From JAHEEL01 sp039715165 (GTDB lineage Bacteria > Actinomycetota > Acidimicrobiia > Spongiisociales > UBA5794): a DNA stretch of 17,084 bases. The notes under the pieces were generated by a model. The model searched no databases and was not told the origin of the DNA. It saw only the letters and a list, made by a program, of their open reading frames with translations. The position numbers and the translations under genes were made by a program. Every line of letters starts with the position of its first letter. Within the stretch, counting starts at the first letter, position 1. The stretch covers positions 1 to 17,084 of the forward strand of contig JBDLHX010000048.1 in NCBI GenBank assembly GCA_039715165.1. Reading direction: 5' to 3'. Shown here one piece after another: positions 1 through 7,253 of the stretch.

Positions 1-107
1 TCGTCCTCTTCGTCGTCGCCTTCGGGCAGATCATCACCGACCTCGTCTGGTCGACGAAGTCGTCGGACTGGGCGAAGTTCAAACGCGAGATGAAGTACGC
101 GGAGTAG
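1..107 (+). CDS. C-terminal end of an unidentified membrane protein (partial)
   Basis: The frame that starts at base 3 stays open to a TAG at 105-107 and encodes 34 residues. These begin with a hydrophobic stretch (VLFVVAFGQIITDLVW) that looks like the end of a membrane helix. A short polar, lysine-rich tail follows and ends KYAE. The gene begins outside the window and I do not recognise the family. It is convergent with the tRNA gene downstream, and a large hairpin at 132-180 separates them. The call rests only on the open frame and the hydrophobic-then-charged composition. Confidence 0.5.
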   Translation, partial: VLFVVAFGQIITDLVWSTKSSDWAKFKREMKYAE

Positions 108-131
108 CTGCCGAATACCGGCGGAGCTGCA

Positions 132-180
132 ATCGTTTGTGTGCAGAACCACAACTGTTGTGGTCGTAGGCACAAACGAT
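132..180. terminator. Large interrupted hairpin between convergent genes, possible bidirectional terminator
   Basis: A nested inverted repeat. The outer arms ATCGTTTGTG (132-141) and CACAAACGAT (171-180) are perfectly complementary over 10 bp. The inner arms ACCACAA (148-154) and TTGTGGT (158-164) are perfect over 7 bp around a CTG loop. The two stems are separated by six unpaired bases on each side. It lies between the upstream plus-strand gene and the 3' end of the minus-strand tRNA, so a two-way terminator is the simplest role. There is no T-tract on either side, so a protein-binding or recombination site is also possible. Confidence 0.5.
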
Positions 181-199
181 GAGAGGAGCGCAAGTTTCG

Positions 200-273
200 A
201 GCCGGAGACGGGATTCGAACCCGTGGCCTACGCATTACGAGTGCGTTGCTCTGCCGGACTGAGCTACCCCGGC
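200..273 (-). tRNA. tRNA-Thr (anticodon CGT)
   Basis: The reverse complement folds as a complete cloverleaf. The acceptor stem pairs GCCGGGG with CTCCGGC, with one G-T pair. The D arm is GCTC/GAGC around a loop containing GG. The anticodon stem ACGCA/TGCGT carries the loop CTCGTAA, giving anticodon CGT, which reads ACG (threonine). The T arm is ACGGG-TTCGAAT-CCCGT. The discriminator base is T, and CCA is not encoded. The gene is divergent from the sigma factor gene, with about 77 bases between them. Confidence 0.95.
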
Positions 274-282
274 GGGGGAGCC

Positions 283-308
283 GGAATCCTAACGGCACTC
301 CCGCTGTT
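283..308 (+). promoter_or_regulatory. SigR/SigH-type promoter of the sigma factor operon
   Basis: GGAAT at 283-287 and GTT at 306-308 are separated by exactly 18 bases. This matches the GGAAT-N18-GTT pattern described for Streptomyces SigR and similar to that of mycobacterial SigH. Transcription would begin about 35 bases before the GTG start at 351. SigR genes are known to autoregulate from such promoters, so the position fits. The -35 element overlaps a weak minus-strand -10-like sequence (TAGGAT, 286-291) that could serve the divergent tRNA. Confidence 0.7.
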
Positions 309-350
309 CCCGCACCGACGTAGGATGTCCCGGGAAGACGAGGGAGACCC

Positions 351-914
351 GTGGCGGACCAGGCAAACTTCGAACGCGACGCAATGCAGTACGCGCCACA
401 GCTGTACTCAGCCGCGCTCCGAATGGCCCGAAATGCGGCCGACGCTGAAGACGTCGTTCAGGAGACGTACCTCAAGGCATACCGGGCCTACGACTCGTTC
501 ACCGAGGGGACGAATCTCAAGGCCTGGCTCTATCGCATCCTGACGAACACCTACATCAACAACTACCGCAAGAAGCAGCGCCGCCCCTCGGAGGTGGAGC
601 TCGGCGAGCTTCAGGACATGTACCTGTTCCGGCGCCTCGGCGAGGCCTCAGGAGCGGCTCAGAGCGCCGAAGCCGACATGCTCGACGCGTTCGTCGACAC
701 CGACATCATCGACGCTCTCGAGGCGCTGCCGGAGACGTTCCGGATGCCGGTGCTCCTCGCCGACGTCGACGGCTTCGCCTACAAGGAGATCGCCGAAATG
801 CTCGACATCCCGATCGGGACCGTGATGTCACGGCTGCATCGGGGAAGAAAAGCGCTGCAGAAGAAGTTGTGGGACGTGGCGCAGGAACACGGCATCACAG
901 GGGACCGGTCATGA
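351..914 (+). CDS. sigR: ECF RNA polymerase sigma factor, SigR/SigH family
   Basis: A 187-residue sigma-70 family factor of the ECF type, which directs RNA polymerase to stress promoters. Region 2 covers about residues 13-75 (YSAALRMARNAADAEDVVQE, then a WLYRILTN motif). Region 4 covers about 118-178 and carries the helix-turn-helix YKEIAEMLDIPIGTVMSRLHRGR. The GTG start at 351 is preceded by a GGGAGA ribosome-binding site. The stop overlaps the start of the next gene as ATGA, and that gene encodes an RsrA-like zinc anti-sigma factor. The pairing identifies this as the thiol-oxidative stress sigma factor group (SigR in Streptomyces, SigH in Mycobacterium). A matching promoter upstream suggests autoregulation, and a second one precedes clpC. 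Assignment to the SigR group is strong; the exact regulon is inferred. Confidence 0.9.
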   Translation: MADQANFERDAMQYAPQLYSAALRMARNAADAEDVVQETYLKAYRAYDSFTEGTNLKAWLYRILTNTYINNYRKKQRRPSEVELGELQDMYLFRRLGEASGAAQSAEADMLDAFVDTDIIDALEALPETFRMPVLLADVDGFAYKEIAEMLDIPIGTVMSRLHRGRKALQKKLWDVAQEHGITGDRS

Positions 915-1159
915 GCGGTTGCGATCACGCCATCGAATACGTCTACCACTACCTCGACGAGGAGATCTCGTTCTTCCGCAAGTCGCGTATCCGGCTCCAC
1001 CTGAAGCGCTGCGCACACTGCATGGACGCCTACGAATTCGAGCGCAAGCTCAAGGGCGTGATCCACGAACGCGGACGCACCGACCCACCTCCGGAACTTT
1101 TCGACACCCTCCGAGCGTTGATACAAGAGGAAAGAGAGAAGGACGAGTCGGGGAGCTGA
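911..1159 (+). CDS. rsrA: RsrA-like redox-sensing zinc anti-sigma factor
   Basis: An 82-residue protein of the zinc-containing anti-sigma (ZAS) family. Cys4, His30, Cys34 and Cys37 form a C-x25-H-x3-C-x2-C arrangement, with the same spacing as the zinc ligands of Streptomyces RsrA (C11, H37, C41, C44). In that family, reduced zinc-bound protein holds SigR inactive, and oxidation forms a disulfide that releases zinc and the sigma factor. By analogy the Cys4-Cys37 pair would be the switch here. The ATG at 911 overlaps the sigR stop (ATGA), so translation is probably coupled and the two proteins made in near-equal amounts. An in-frame start upstream at 869 exists but lies inside sigR and would add residues before the conserved Cys. 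The cytoplasmic helical body after the motif is short, as is usual for this family. Confidence 0.88.
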   Translation: MSGCDHAIEYVYHYLDEEISFFRKSRIRLHLKRCAHCMDAYEFERKLKGVIHERGRTDPPPELFDTLRALIQEEREKDESGS

Positions 1160-1190
1160 TTCCCACCGGCTCGACTGGAGGGAATCGAAG

Positions 1191-1388
1191 ATGAACGACA
1201 ACGTCCTGAGAGGCCGCCAGCCCAAGGGTGGCGCTCGTCCACCGCAGACTTACTCGACGGAGCGCTACTGCGCCAACGATGGCTGCGAGACGAAGCTCTC
1301 TCGCTACAACCGCCGCGAGTACTGCTACGCCCACGCACCCGTGAAGTACCCCCGCCTCCGCGGCCGGGTCGCCGGCAGCGAGGCCTGA
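1191..1388 (+). CDS. Small putative zinc-finger protein downstream of rsrA
   Basis: A 65-residue basic protein of unknown function. Residues 26-48 hold C27-x4-C32-x12-C45-x2-H48, a likely single zinc-binding knuckle, with a conserved-looking LSRYNRREYC segment. The flanks are rich in Arg, Lys, Gly and Pro, which suits nucleic-acid binding, but that is inference. The ATG at 1191 is preceded by a good GGAGGG site. It lies 31 bases after rsrA on the same strand and is probably co-transcribed, so it may belong to the same stress response. A 17-bp inverted repeat made of heptamer repeats follows the stop. I can name no family with confidence. Confidence 0.7.
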   Translation: MNDNVLRGRQPKGGARPPQTYSTERYCANDGCETKLSRYNRREYCYAHAPVKYPRLRGRVAGSEA

Positions 1389-1393
1389 AGATC

Positions 1394-1477
1394 AGTAGAA
1401 AGTAGAGAGTAGAGAGACGGGACCCGGGCGCGTTGCTCGGGTCTCTCTACTTCGTTCTCTCTACTCTCTACTCTCTC
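1394..1477. repeat. GTAGAGA heptamer tandem repeats forming a 17-bp inverted repeat
   Basis: The left half is a run of GTAGAAA/GTAGAGA heptamers. The right half is their reverse complement. The arms AGTAGAGAGTAGAGAGA (1401-1417) and TCTCTCTACTCTCTACT (1456-1472) match perfectly over 17 bp. An alternative 10-bp stem pairs 1409-1418 with 1441-1450. The element begins six bases after the stop of the 65-residue gene and ends five bases before the metalloprotease start. The likely role is a terminator or mRNA-end hairpin. It is one of four related loci in the window. Confidence 0.75.
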
Positions 1478-1481
1478 CCCC

Positions 1482-2513
1482 ATGTCACGCGTCGATTGGC
1501 CCATGGCCGTCACCGTTGCGGCGAGCGTCGCCGGCCGCTACCCGCTCGAAGGCACCTATCACGAGACCCGCCTCGATCGGGACATGCCCGAGCACGTCTT
1601 GCGCGCCTCGGAACTCGTCTCCGAGGAGACCGGGCTCCGTGCTCCCGGGCTGCCGGAGGTCGCGGTGATCGGCCGGTCGGAGTGGGTCGAGAACAACGTG
1701 GCCTCCTTCTCGACCCTCCTCGCACCCGTCGAGGAGAGGCTCAGCTCGCAGACCGGCATCGGGGCCGGCATCGCCGGCCGGATCATGGGCGCAGAGATGG
1801 GTGCGGTGCTCGGGTTTCTCTCCCGCAAGGTCCTCGGGCAGTACGAACTCGTGCTCCCCAACGCCGAAGGCGGCGACGGAGACATGGTGCTCTTCGTGGG
1901 CCCAAACCTTCTCAAGATGGAGCGCGACCACGCCTTCCGCCCGGACGAGTTCCGGTTCTGGGTCGCCCTCCACGAGTGCACCCACCGCCTCCAATTCATG
2001 GGCGTCCCCTGGCTCCGCGGCTACTTCCTCGGTCTCGTCGAGGAGCTCGTCGCCGCATCGAAGCCGGAGAGCGGTCGCATCCAACGAGTGGCGGCCGAGA
2101 TGAAAGAAGCAGCGGCCGCGGGGAAGCCGCTCGTCGACGAAGCGGGGATCTTCGGGCTCTTCGCGACGCCGGAGCAGCGGGAGGTGATGGACAGGGTCCA
2201 GGCATTGATGTCCCTGCTCGAAGGCCACGGGCACGTGGTCATGGACCGCATCGGCGAACGGGAACTCGTGACCCAGGGTCGGATGTCGCGAGTCCTCAAG
2301 GCAAGGCGCTCGGACAAGCGCACCGCCGCTCTGATGCGACTCATCGGCCTCGAGATGAAGCTCCGCCAGTACGAGATGGGGGAGCGGTTCATCAACGCCG
2401 TCGAGCACCACGCCGACTGGGAGACGCTGAACAAGGCGTGGGAGAGCCCCGAGGCGCTTCCCACACTGGAAGAGATCGACGAACCCCGGCGCTGGTTGGA
2501 TCGAGTCGTATGA
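1482..2513 (+). CDS. Zincin-like metalloprotease of the DUF2342 / F420-associated family
   Basis: A 343-residue soluble protein with the zinc protease motif HECTH at 164-168 (two His ligands and catalytic Glu165) and a later EGH at 247-249 that may supply another ligand. The length, the N-terminal VDWPMAV segment and the position just before tilS match the actinobacterial family of which M. tuberculosis Rv3626c is a member. That family was named in connection with coenzyme F420-containing genomes, but its substrate is unknown to me. The ATG at 1482 has no visible Shine-Dalgarno sequence and follows a repeat hairpin closely, so initiation may be leaderless or coupled. An ATG at 1503 would lose the conserved VDW residues, so I prefer 1482. 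The stop overlaps tilS as ATGA. Confidence 0.85.
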   Translation: MSRVDWPMAVTVAASVAGRYPLEGTYHETRLDRDMPEHVLRASELVSEETGLRAPGLPEVAVIGRSEWVENNVASFSTLLAPVEERLSSQTGIGAGIAGRIMGAEMGAVLGFLSRKVLGQYELVLPNAEGGDGDMVLFVGPNLLKMERDHAFRPDEFRFWVALHECTHRLQFMGVPWLRGYFLGLVEELVAASKPESGRIQRVAAEMKEAAAAGKPLVDEAGIFGLFATPEQREVMDRVQALMSLLEGHGHVVMDRIGERELVTQGRMSRVLKARRSDKRTAALMRLIGLEMKLRQYEMGERFINAVEHHADWETLNKAWESPEALPTLEEIDEPRRWLDRVV

Positions 2514-3796
2514 AGCCCGACGATCTGGCAGCGGCCGCGGTCGGCTCGCTCCCGGATGGACAGCTCGTCGTGGCTCTCGGAGGAGGAGCCGACTCGGCCG
2601 TCGCAGCATGGGTTTCGTCGCAGCGTCCCGGCACGCGCGCGCTCTTCGTGCGTCACGGCCTCGAAGGCTCGGATGCGCTCGAGGCCGCCGTTCGGGACCT
2701 CGCCGCCAAGCTCGAGATCCCCGTCACCTACGTGGACGCTCCGATCGAGCCGGGGTCGGCGCTCGAAGAACGCGCACGGCGCGAACGCTGGAATGCGATC
2801 GAGCGCAGCCGCGGACCCGGCGAGACGATCGTCACAGGGCACACACTCGACGACCAGGCCGAGACGGTGCTCATGAACCTCCTGCGCGGCGCCGGGAGCG
2901 GAGGAATCGCGGGCATGGAGACCGGCCGCCCTGGAGTGGCCCGCCCATTGCTCCGCATCTCACGAACCGACGTGCGAGAGGTTGCGACCGAACTCGGCCT
3001 TCCGTTCGCCGACGACCCCGCCAACGAGAGCCTCCAGCATCTGAGGAACCGCATCCGGCATCGCCTCCTCCCACAACTCGAGACCGAATACCGCCCCGGG
3101 ATCAGGCGAATCCTTGCGAGAGCCGGTGCCCTCGTCGCAGCGGACGACGCCACGATTGAGGATCTGTCCACCGATGTCCCGATCCTCGACGAGCCCGGGG
3201 CCGTCGGAATCCCGGCAGCGGTGCTCGCAACCGTTCCGGGACCCGTCGCCTCTCGCGCTGTGCGAAGGGCGCTCCGGCGTCTTCTGTCGCCGTATGCGGG
3301 AACCCTGACCGACGTCGAGGCCGTGCTCGCCGTTGCGCTCGGGCGCTCCGAGAGCACGAACGTGTCGGATGGCTTGATCGCTCGGCGAGAAGGGCCGCTC
3401 GTCGTTGTGTCGCGCTCTTCCGTGCCGCCGCCCAATCCGGTGGACATCGCCGTCCCTTCGGTGCTGGCCTTCGGAGACATGAGGGTCGCGTTCGAGACAA
3501 CGAAGAAGCCCGCAGTTCATCGGCGTTCGACGCTTTTCGCCGACCCGGGAATCTTCGCCGAGCGAATCGTCCTGCGAGCCGCCGTCGAGGGCGACCGGAT
3601 CGACATCGACGGTGGTACAAAGACGGTGAGAACCGTCCTCGCCGAGCACGGTGTGCCGGTTCGGCGGAGATCCGCTTGGCCTGTCGTCGCGAGCGATGCC
3701 AGAATCGTCGCAGTCGCCGGAATCCGGATCGCGTCATGGGCCCGGCCGGCAACGACCGACACGATCGCCATCACACTTGAGAGGAACCAGCCGTGA
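2510..3796 (+). CDS. tilS: tRNA(Ile)-lysidine synthase TilS
   Basis: A 428-residue enzyme that attaches lysine to C34 of the CAT-anticodon tRNA-Ile, using ATP, so that it reads AUA. The N-terminal PP-loop ATPase domain has the P-loop at 24-29, here GGGADS in place of the usual SGGxDS. It also has the strongly conserved TGHTLDDQAETVL block at 109-121, followed by LRGAGSGGIAGM and the DDPANES/RNRIRH segment. The last 90 residues hold a TilS C-terminal domain (DRI...TKTVRTVLAEHGVPVRRR...WPVV). The ATG at 2510 overlaps the protease stop. The reading frame is open further upstream, to 1433, but that part is an antisense-like shadow of the protease gene. It ends in a GTGA overlap with hpt. The Gly for the first P-loop Ser is the only oddity. 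Confidence 0.93.
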   Translation: MKPDDLAAAAVGSLPDGQLVVALGGGADSAVAAWVSSQRPGTRALFVRHGLEGSDALEAAVRDLAAKLEIPVTYVDAPIEPGSALEERARRERWNAIERSRGPGETIVTGHTLDDQAETVLMNLLRGAGSGGIAGMETGRPGVARPLLRISRTDVREVATELGLPFADDPANESLQHLRNRIRHRLLPQLETEYRPGIRRILARAGALVAADDATIEDLSTDVPILDEPGAVGIPAAVLATVPGPVASRAVRRALRRLLSPYAGTLTDVEAVLAVALGRSESTNVSDGLIARREGPLVVVSRSSVPPPNPVDIAVPSVLAFGDMRVAFETTKKPAVHRRSTLFADPGIFAERIVLRAAVEGDRIDIDGGTKTVRTVLAEHGVPVRRRSAWPVVASDARIVAVAGIRIASWARPATTDTIAITLERNQP

Positions 3797-4314
3797 AGAT
3801 TGGAAGGACGCTCGTATCCGCAGAGGAGATCGATGCGAAGCTCGCCGAGATGGGCGCAGCGATCTCGCGGGATTACGAAGGTGAGGATCTCCTCATGGTC
3901 GGGATCCTGAAGGGTGCATTCGTGGTCATGGCCGATCTGTCCAGGCACATCACGCTTCCGGTCGAGTTCGACTTCATGGCCGTGTCCTCGTACGGCGCTT
4001 CGACGAAGTCGAGCGGCGTCGTGCGGATACTCAAGGACCTCGATGAGGAGATCGAGGGCCGGCATGTGCTCATCGTCGAGGACATCATCGACTCAGGACT
4101 CACGCTTCAGTACCTCATCAAGAACCTCGAAGTGCGCAATCCGGCCTCCCTGAAGCTTGCGGCGCTCCTCATCAAGGACGGGATCGAGCGCCCGCCCCTC
4201 GACGTCGCATATGAGGGCTTCCACATCGGACCCGAGTTCGTGATCGGCTACGGCCTCGACTTCGACGGGAAGTACCGGAACCTGCCGTACGTTGCCGTCG
4301 TCGACGAAGTCTGA
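3793..4314 (+). CDS. hpt: Hypoxanthine-guanine phosphoribosyltransferase
   Basis: A 173-residue purine-salvage enzyme that joins hypoxanthine or guanine to PRPP to give IMP or GMP. The PRPP-binding loop VLIVEDIIDSGLT lies at 92-104. The GILKGAFVVMADL segment near 37-49 and VSSYG near 64-68 are also typical of bacterial Hpt. The C-terminus contains the VIGYGLDFDGKYRNLPYVA signature of the type I HPRT family. The GTG start overlaps the tilS stop (GTGA). The tilS-hpt-ftsH order is widespread in bacteria. Heptamer repeats follow the stop and probably mark the end of this operon. Confidence 0.95.
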   Translation: MKIGRTLVSAEEIDAKLAEMGAAISRDYEGEDLLMVGILKGAFVVMADLSRHITLPVEFDFMAVSSYGASTKSSGVVRILKDLDEEIEGRHVLIVEDIIDSGLTLQYLIKNLEVRNPASLKLAALLIKDGIERPPLDVAYEGFHIGPEFVIGYGLDFDGKYRNLPYVAVVDEV

Positions 4315-4320
4315 GATTCG

Positions 4321-4380
4321 AGTAGCAAGACACAAGTAGCAAGTAGCAAGATACGGAGCAGGCTCGCTCCTGCTGCTTGC
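4321..4380. repeat. GTAGCAA heptamer repeats plus hairpin after hpt
   Basis: AGTAGCAAG at 4321-4329 is followed by AGTAGCAAGTAGCAAG at 4335-4350. A stem then pairs AGCAGG (4357-4362) with CCTGCT (4369-4374), and GCAAG (4346-4350) can pair with CTTGC (4376-4380) outside it. The 20 bases GACACAAGTAGCAAGTAGCA at 4329-4348 recur exactly at 12668-12687. The element sits six bases after the hpt stop and is a candidate terminator. Confidence 0.7.
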
Positions 4381-4461
4381 CTCTGCCTGTCGCGTAGCTA
4401 GGCCGACGGCGTACCATGAAGAGGCGGGCAGTTGGTGCCCGGAATTGAGCCGAGGAGCAGT

Positions 4462-6384
4462 GTGAGCCGCACCGCACGAACCATTTTGATCTACCTCGCC
4501 GTGATCTTCGTCGTGGTGATGGCCGTCAACGTGTTCATCGGCCAATCGAACCAGCCGGAAGAGCTCACGCTCAACGAGTTCAACGCGAAGCTCGCCTCCG
4601 GACAGATCAACGACGGCGTCATCATCCGGGACGTTTCGAACGAGGTCGCCGGAGAGTATGGAGGCTTGTCGGGCGAACCGGTCGAGTTCGTCATGCGATA
4701 CCCGGCCGAGTACTCGGCAACGATCACACAGAGCCTCGTCGACGCGGGCGTCGAGAACACCACGGACAACCAGGAGCCGTCGCTCTTCCAGTGGTTCCTC
4801 GGCAACGTGTTCCCGTATCTGCTGCTCTTTGGGCTCTTCATTTTCATCATGTTCCAGCTGCAGGGCGGTGGGAATCGGATGATGCAGTTCGGCAAGTCCA
4901 AGGCGAAGTTGGTCACGAAGGACACGCCGAAGGTGACGTTCTCCGACGTTGCGGGCATCGACGAAGCGATCGAGGAGCTCGACGAGATCAAGGAGTTCCT
5001 CCAGCAGCCGCAGAAGTTCCGGGCGATGGGGGCGAAGATCCCGAAGGGCGTCATCGTGTACGGACCGCCCGGAACCGGCAAGACGCTGCTCGCGAGGGCT
5101 GTCGCCGGCGAGGCCGGGGTTCCGTTCTACGCGATCTCCGGGTCCGAGTTCGTTGAGATGTTCGTCGGTGTCGGAGCGAGCCGCGTCCGGGACCTCTTTG
5201 AACAAGCGAAGGCGAATGCCCCTTCGATCGTCTTCATCGACGAGATCGACGCGGTTGGGCGTCATCGTGGTGCCGGGCTCGGCGGCGGTCACGACGAGCG
5301 TGAGCAGACGTTGAACCAGTTGCTCGTCGAGCTCGACGGCTTCGACCCCAAGACCGGCGTGATCGTCATGGCCTCGACGAACCGCCCCGACATCCTCGAT
5401 CCGGCACTGCTCCGTCCGGGCCGCTTCGATCGCCAAATCGTCGTCGACCGCCCCGACATCAAGGGCCGCGAGCAGATCCTCGAGGTCCACGCCAAGGGCA
5501 AACCATTTGAGGACGACGTGGATCTGAATGCTCTCGCGAGGCAGACGCCCGGCTTCACCGGGGCCGACCTCGCGAACCTCATCAACGAGGGAGCGCTGCT
5601 CGCTGCCCGCCGCGACAAGCAGAAGATCGGGATGTCGGAGCTCGAAGAGGCGATCGAGCGCGTCATCGCTGGTCCCGAGCGCAAGAGCCGGATCATGTCG
5701 GAGGACGAGAGGCGACTCACGGCCTACCACGAGGGTGGCCACGCGCTCGTCGGGTACGCCCTGCCGAAGCTCGACCCGGTCCACAAGGTCACGATCATTC
5801 CGAGAGGCCGTGCGGGCGGCTACACGATGGCGCTGCCGCTCGAGGACAAGTACTACGAGAGGCGCAGCGAGCTCGTTGACCAGCTCGCGTTTGCGCTCGG
5901 GGGCCGCACGGCAGAGGAGATCGTCTTCGGTGATCCGTCGACCGGCGCCTCGAACGACATCGAGAAGGCAACGAGCCTCGCCCGCAAGATGGTGATGGAG
6001 TACGGCATGAGCGACCGTCTCGGGCCGCTCAAGTACGGACAGCCGCAGGGTGAGGTGTTCCTCGGCCGCGACTACACGAAGGGCCAGGACCTCTCGAACG
6101 AGGTCGCCGCTGCAATCGATGACGAGGTGCGCAAGCTCATCACCCAGGCCCACGAGGAGGCGATGCAGATCATCATCACTCATCGTGACGCGCTCGATCG
6201 CATCGCGGACGTGCTCATGGAGCGCGAGACGATCGACGCCGACGAGGTGATCGAGGTCTTCCACGATGTTCCGAAGTGGGAGCACACCGACTCTGGTGGT
6301 CTGCGTATCAAGGGGCCGGCCGGAGCGGACACGTCGGGCGGGATCGCTGCTGCCCAGACAACGGGTGCCGGGACCACCCCCTGA
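4462..6384 (+). CDS. ftsH: ATP-dependent zinc metalloprotease FtsH
   Basis: A 640-residue membrane-anchored AAA+ protease that extracts and degrades membrane and regulatory proteins, working as a hexamer. Transmembrane helix 1 is at about 6-28 and helix 2 at about 111-131, with a small extracytoplasmic domain between them. The AAA domain has Walker A GPPGTGKT at 201-208, Walker B VFIDEID at 257-263 and the second region of homology with LLRPGRFDR. The protease site is HEGGH at 423-427, with Asp499 of ASNDIEKAT as the third zinc ligand. I chose the GTG at 4462 because AGGAG precedes it by four bases and it gives the usual MSRTARTILIYL N-terminus. A TTG at 4432 would add ten residues without helpful context. 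The C-terminal tail is Gly/Ala/Thr-rich. Only eight bases separate it from folP. Confidence 0.95.
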   Translation: MSRTARTILIYLAVIFVVVMAVNVFIGQSNQPEELTLNEFNAKLASGQINDGVIIRDVSNEVAGEYGGLSGEPVEFVMRYPAEYSATITQSLVDAGVENTTDNQEPSLFQWFLGNVFPYLLLFGLFIFIMFQLQGGGNRMMQFGKSKAKLVTKDTPKVTFSDVAGIDEAIEELDEIKEFLQQPQKFRAMGAKIPKGVIVYGPPGTGKTLLARAVAGEAGVPFYAISGSEFVEMFVGVGASRVRDLFEQAKANAPSIVFIDEIDAVGRHRGAGLGGGHDEREQTLNQLLVELDGFDPKTGVIVMASTNRPDILDPALLRPGRFDRQIVVDRPDIKGREQILEVHAKGKPFEDDVDLNALARQTPGFTGADLANLINEGALLAARRDKQKIGMSELEEAIERVIAGPERKSRIMSEDERRLTAYHEGGHALVGYALPKLDPVHKVTIIPRGRAGGYTMALPLEDKYYERRSELVDQLAFALGGRTAEEIVFGDPSTGASNDIEKATSLARKMVMEYGMSDRLGPLKYGQPQGEVFLGRDYTKGQDLSNEVAAAIDDEVRKLITQAHEEAMQIIITHRDALDRIADVLMERETIDADEVIEVFHDVPKWEHTDSGGLRIKGPAGADTSGGIAAAQTTGAGTTP

Positions 6385-6392
6385 CTGATTCC

Positions 6393-7253
6393 GTGGCCAT
6401 CGAACCGGTGAACTGGCGGACGCGAAGCCGATCTCTCTCGACGGCGGATCACACCCTCGTGATGGGGGTCGTCAACGTCACGCCAGACTCCTTCTCCGAC
6501 GGCGGCCGCTGGGACACGCTCGAAACCGCGATCGCCAGAGGGCTCGAGCTCGTGGCGGCGGGCGCCGACATCGTTGACGTCGGAGGCGAATCGACGCGAC
6601 CCGGCGCTCAGCCCGTCGACTCCGTCGAAGAACGGGCACGCGTGATCCCCGTCGTCGAGGCGCTTGTGGCCGAAGGCGTCGTGGTGTCGGTCGATACGAG
6701 CAAGCCCGACGTCGCCGATGCGGCCATCGTCGCAGGTGCAGAGATCGTGAACGACGTGACCGGTCTTGCCGACAAGCGGATGCTCGAGGTCTGCGCGGAC
6801 GGCGGTGTCGGCGTCGTCGTCATGCACATGCAAGGGGAACCGCGAACGATGCAGATCGACCCCACATATGACGATGTCGTGGTCGATGTCGCTACGTTCC
6901 TCGCCGACCATGCGTCGAAGGCCGTGGAGGCCGGCATCGAGCCGGACCACATCGTCGTCGATCCTGGGATCGGATTCGGCAAGGCCTTCGACCACAACCT
7001 CGCCCTCCTCGGCAACCTCGAGCGCATCGGTGGGAGGTTCCCGGTCCTCGTGGGAACGTCCCGGAAACGATTCCTCGGAGAGATCCTCGACCGTGCAGGT
7101 CGGCCGTCGGCACCGGATGATCGAGACGTGGCGACGGCAGCGACCGTGGCGTTGGCGATCGCCCATGGCGCATCGATCGTGCGGGTTCACGACGTCGCCA
7201 CCGCCGTCGACGCTGCGAGAACGAGCGACGCTATCGTGCGAGCGCGGCCATGA
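6393..7253 (+). CDS. folP: Dihydropteroate synthase
   Basis: A 286-residue folate enzyme that condenses p-aminobenzoate with 6-hydroxymethyl-7,8-dihydropterin diphosphate; it is the sulfonamide target. All the conserved blocks are present: MGVVNVTPDSFSDGG at 24-38, GGESTRPGA at 64-72, Asp101, ND at 120-121, MHMQG at 144-148, DPGIGFGK at 190-197, SRKRFLG at 223-229 and RVHD at 264-267. The GTG at 6393 was chosen as the first start after the ftsH stop. An open frame begins at 6276, but inside ftsH and with implausible residues. There is no clear Shine-Dalgarno sequence. In M. tuberculosis folE lies between ftsH and folP; here it is absent. The stop overlaps the next gene as ATGA. Confidence 0.94.
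   Translation: MAIEPVNWRTRSRSLSTADHTLVMGVVNVTPDSFSDGGRWDTLETAIARGLELVAAGADIVDVGGESTRPGAQPVDSVEERARVIPVVEALVAEGVVVSVDTSKPDVADAAIVAGAEIVNDVTGLADKRMLEVCADGGVGVVVMHMQGEPRTMQIDPTYDDVVVDVATFLADHASKAVEAGIEPDHIVVDPGIGFGKAFDHNLALLGNLERIGGRFPVLVGTSRKRFLGEILDRAGRPSAPDDRDVATAATVALAIAHGASIVRVHDVATAVDAARTSDAIVRARP

Noticed and set aside
1180..1206. GGGAAT before the 65-residue gene as a third SigR-type promoter
   Set aside because: At 17-18 bases downstream there is GTC, not GTT, and the -10 would fall inside the coding region.
1394..1477. Heptamer repeats as a CRISPR array
   Set aside because: There are no spacers, the unit is only seven bases, and no cas genes are present.
1433..2509. In-frame upstream extension of tilS
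   Set aside because: It overlaps the metalloprotease gene in another frame and is Arg/Pro-rich; the TilS family begins close to the ATG at 2510.
4377..4417. Possible ftsH promoter using TTGCCT, TAGCTA or TACCAT
   Set aside because: None of these combine as a -35 and -10 with 16-18 base spacing; the matches are too weak to call.
4093..6285. A 730-codon open frame on the minus strand opposite ftsH
   Set aside because: It lies antisense to a clearly conserved ftsH, its composition is the Arg/Leu/Val/Asp-rich pattern expected of high-GC antisense frames, and it has no recognisable motif.
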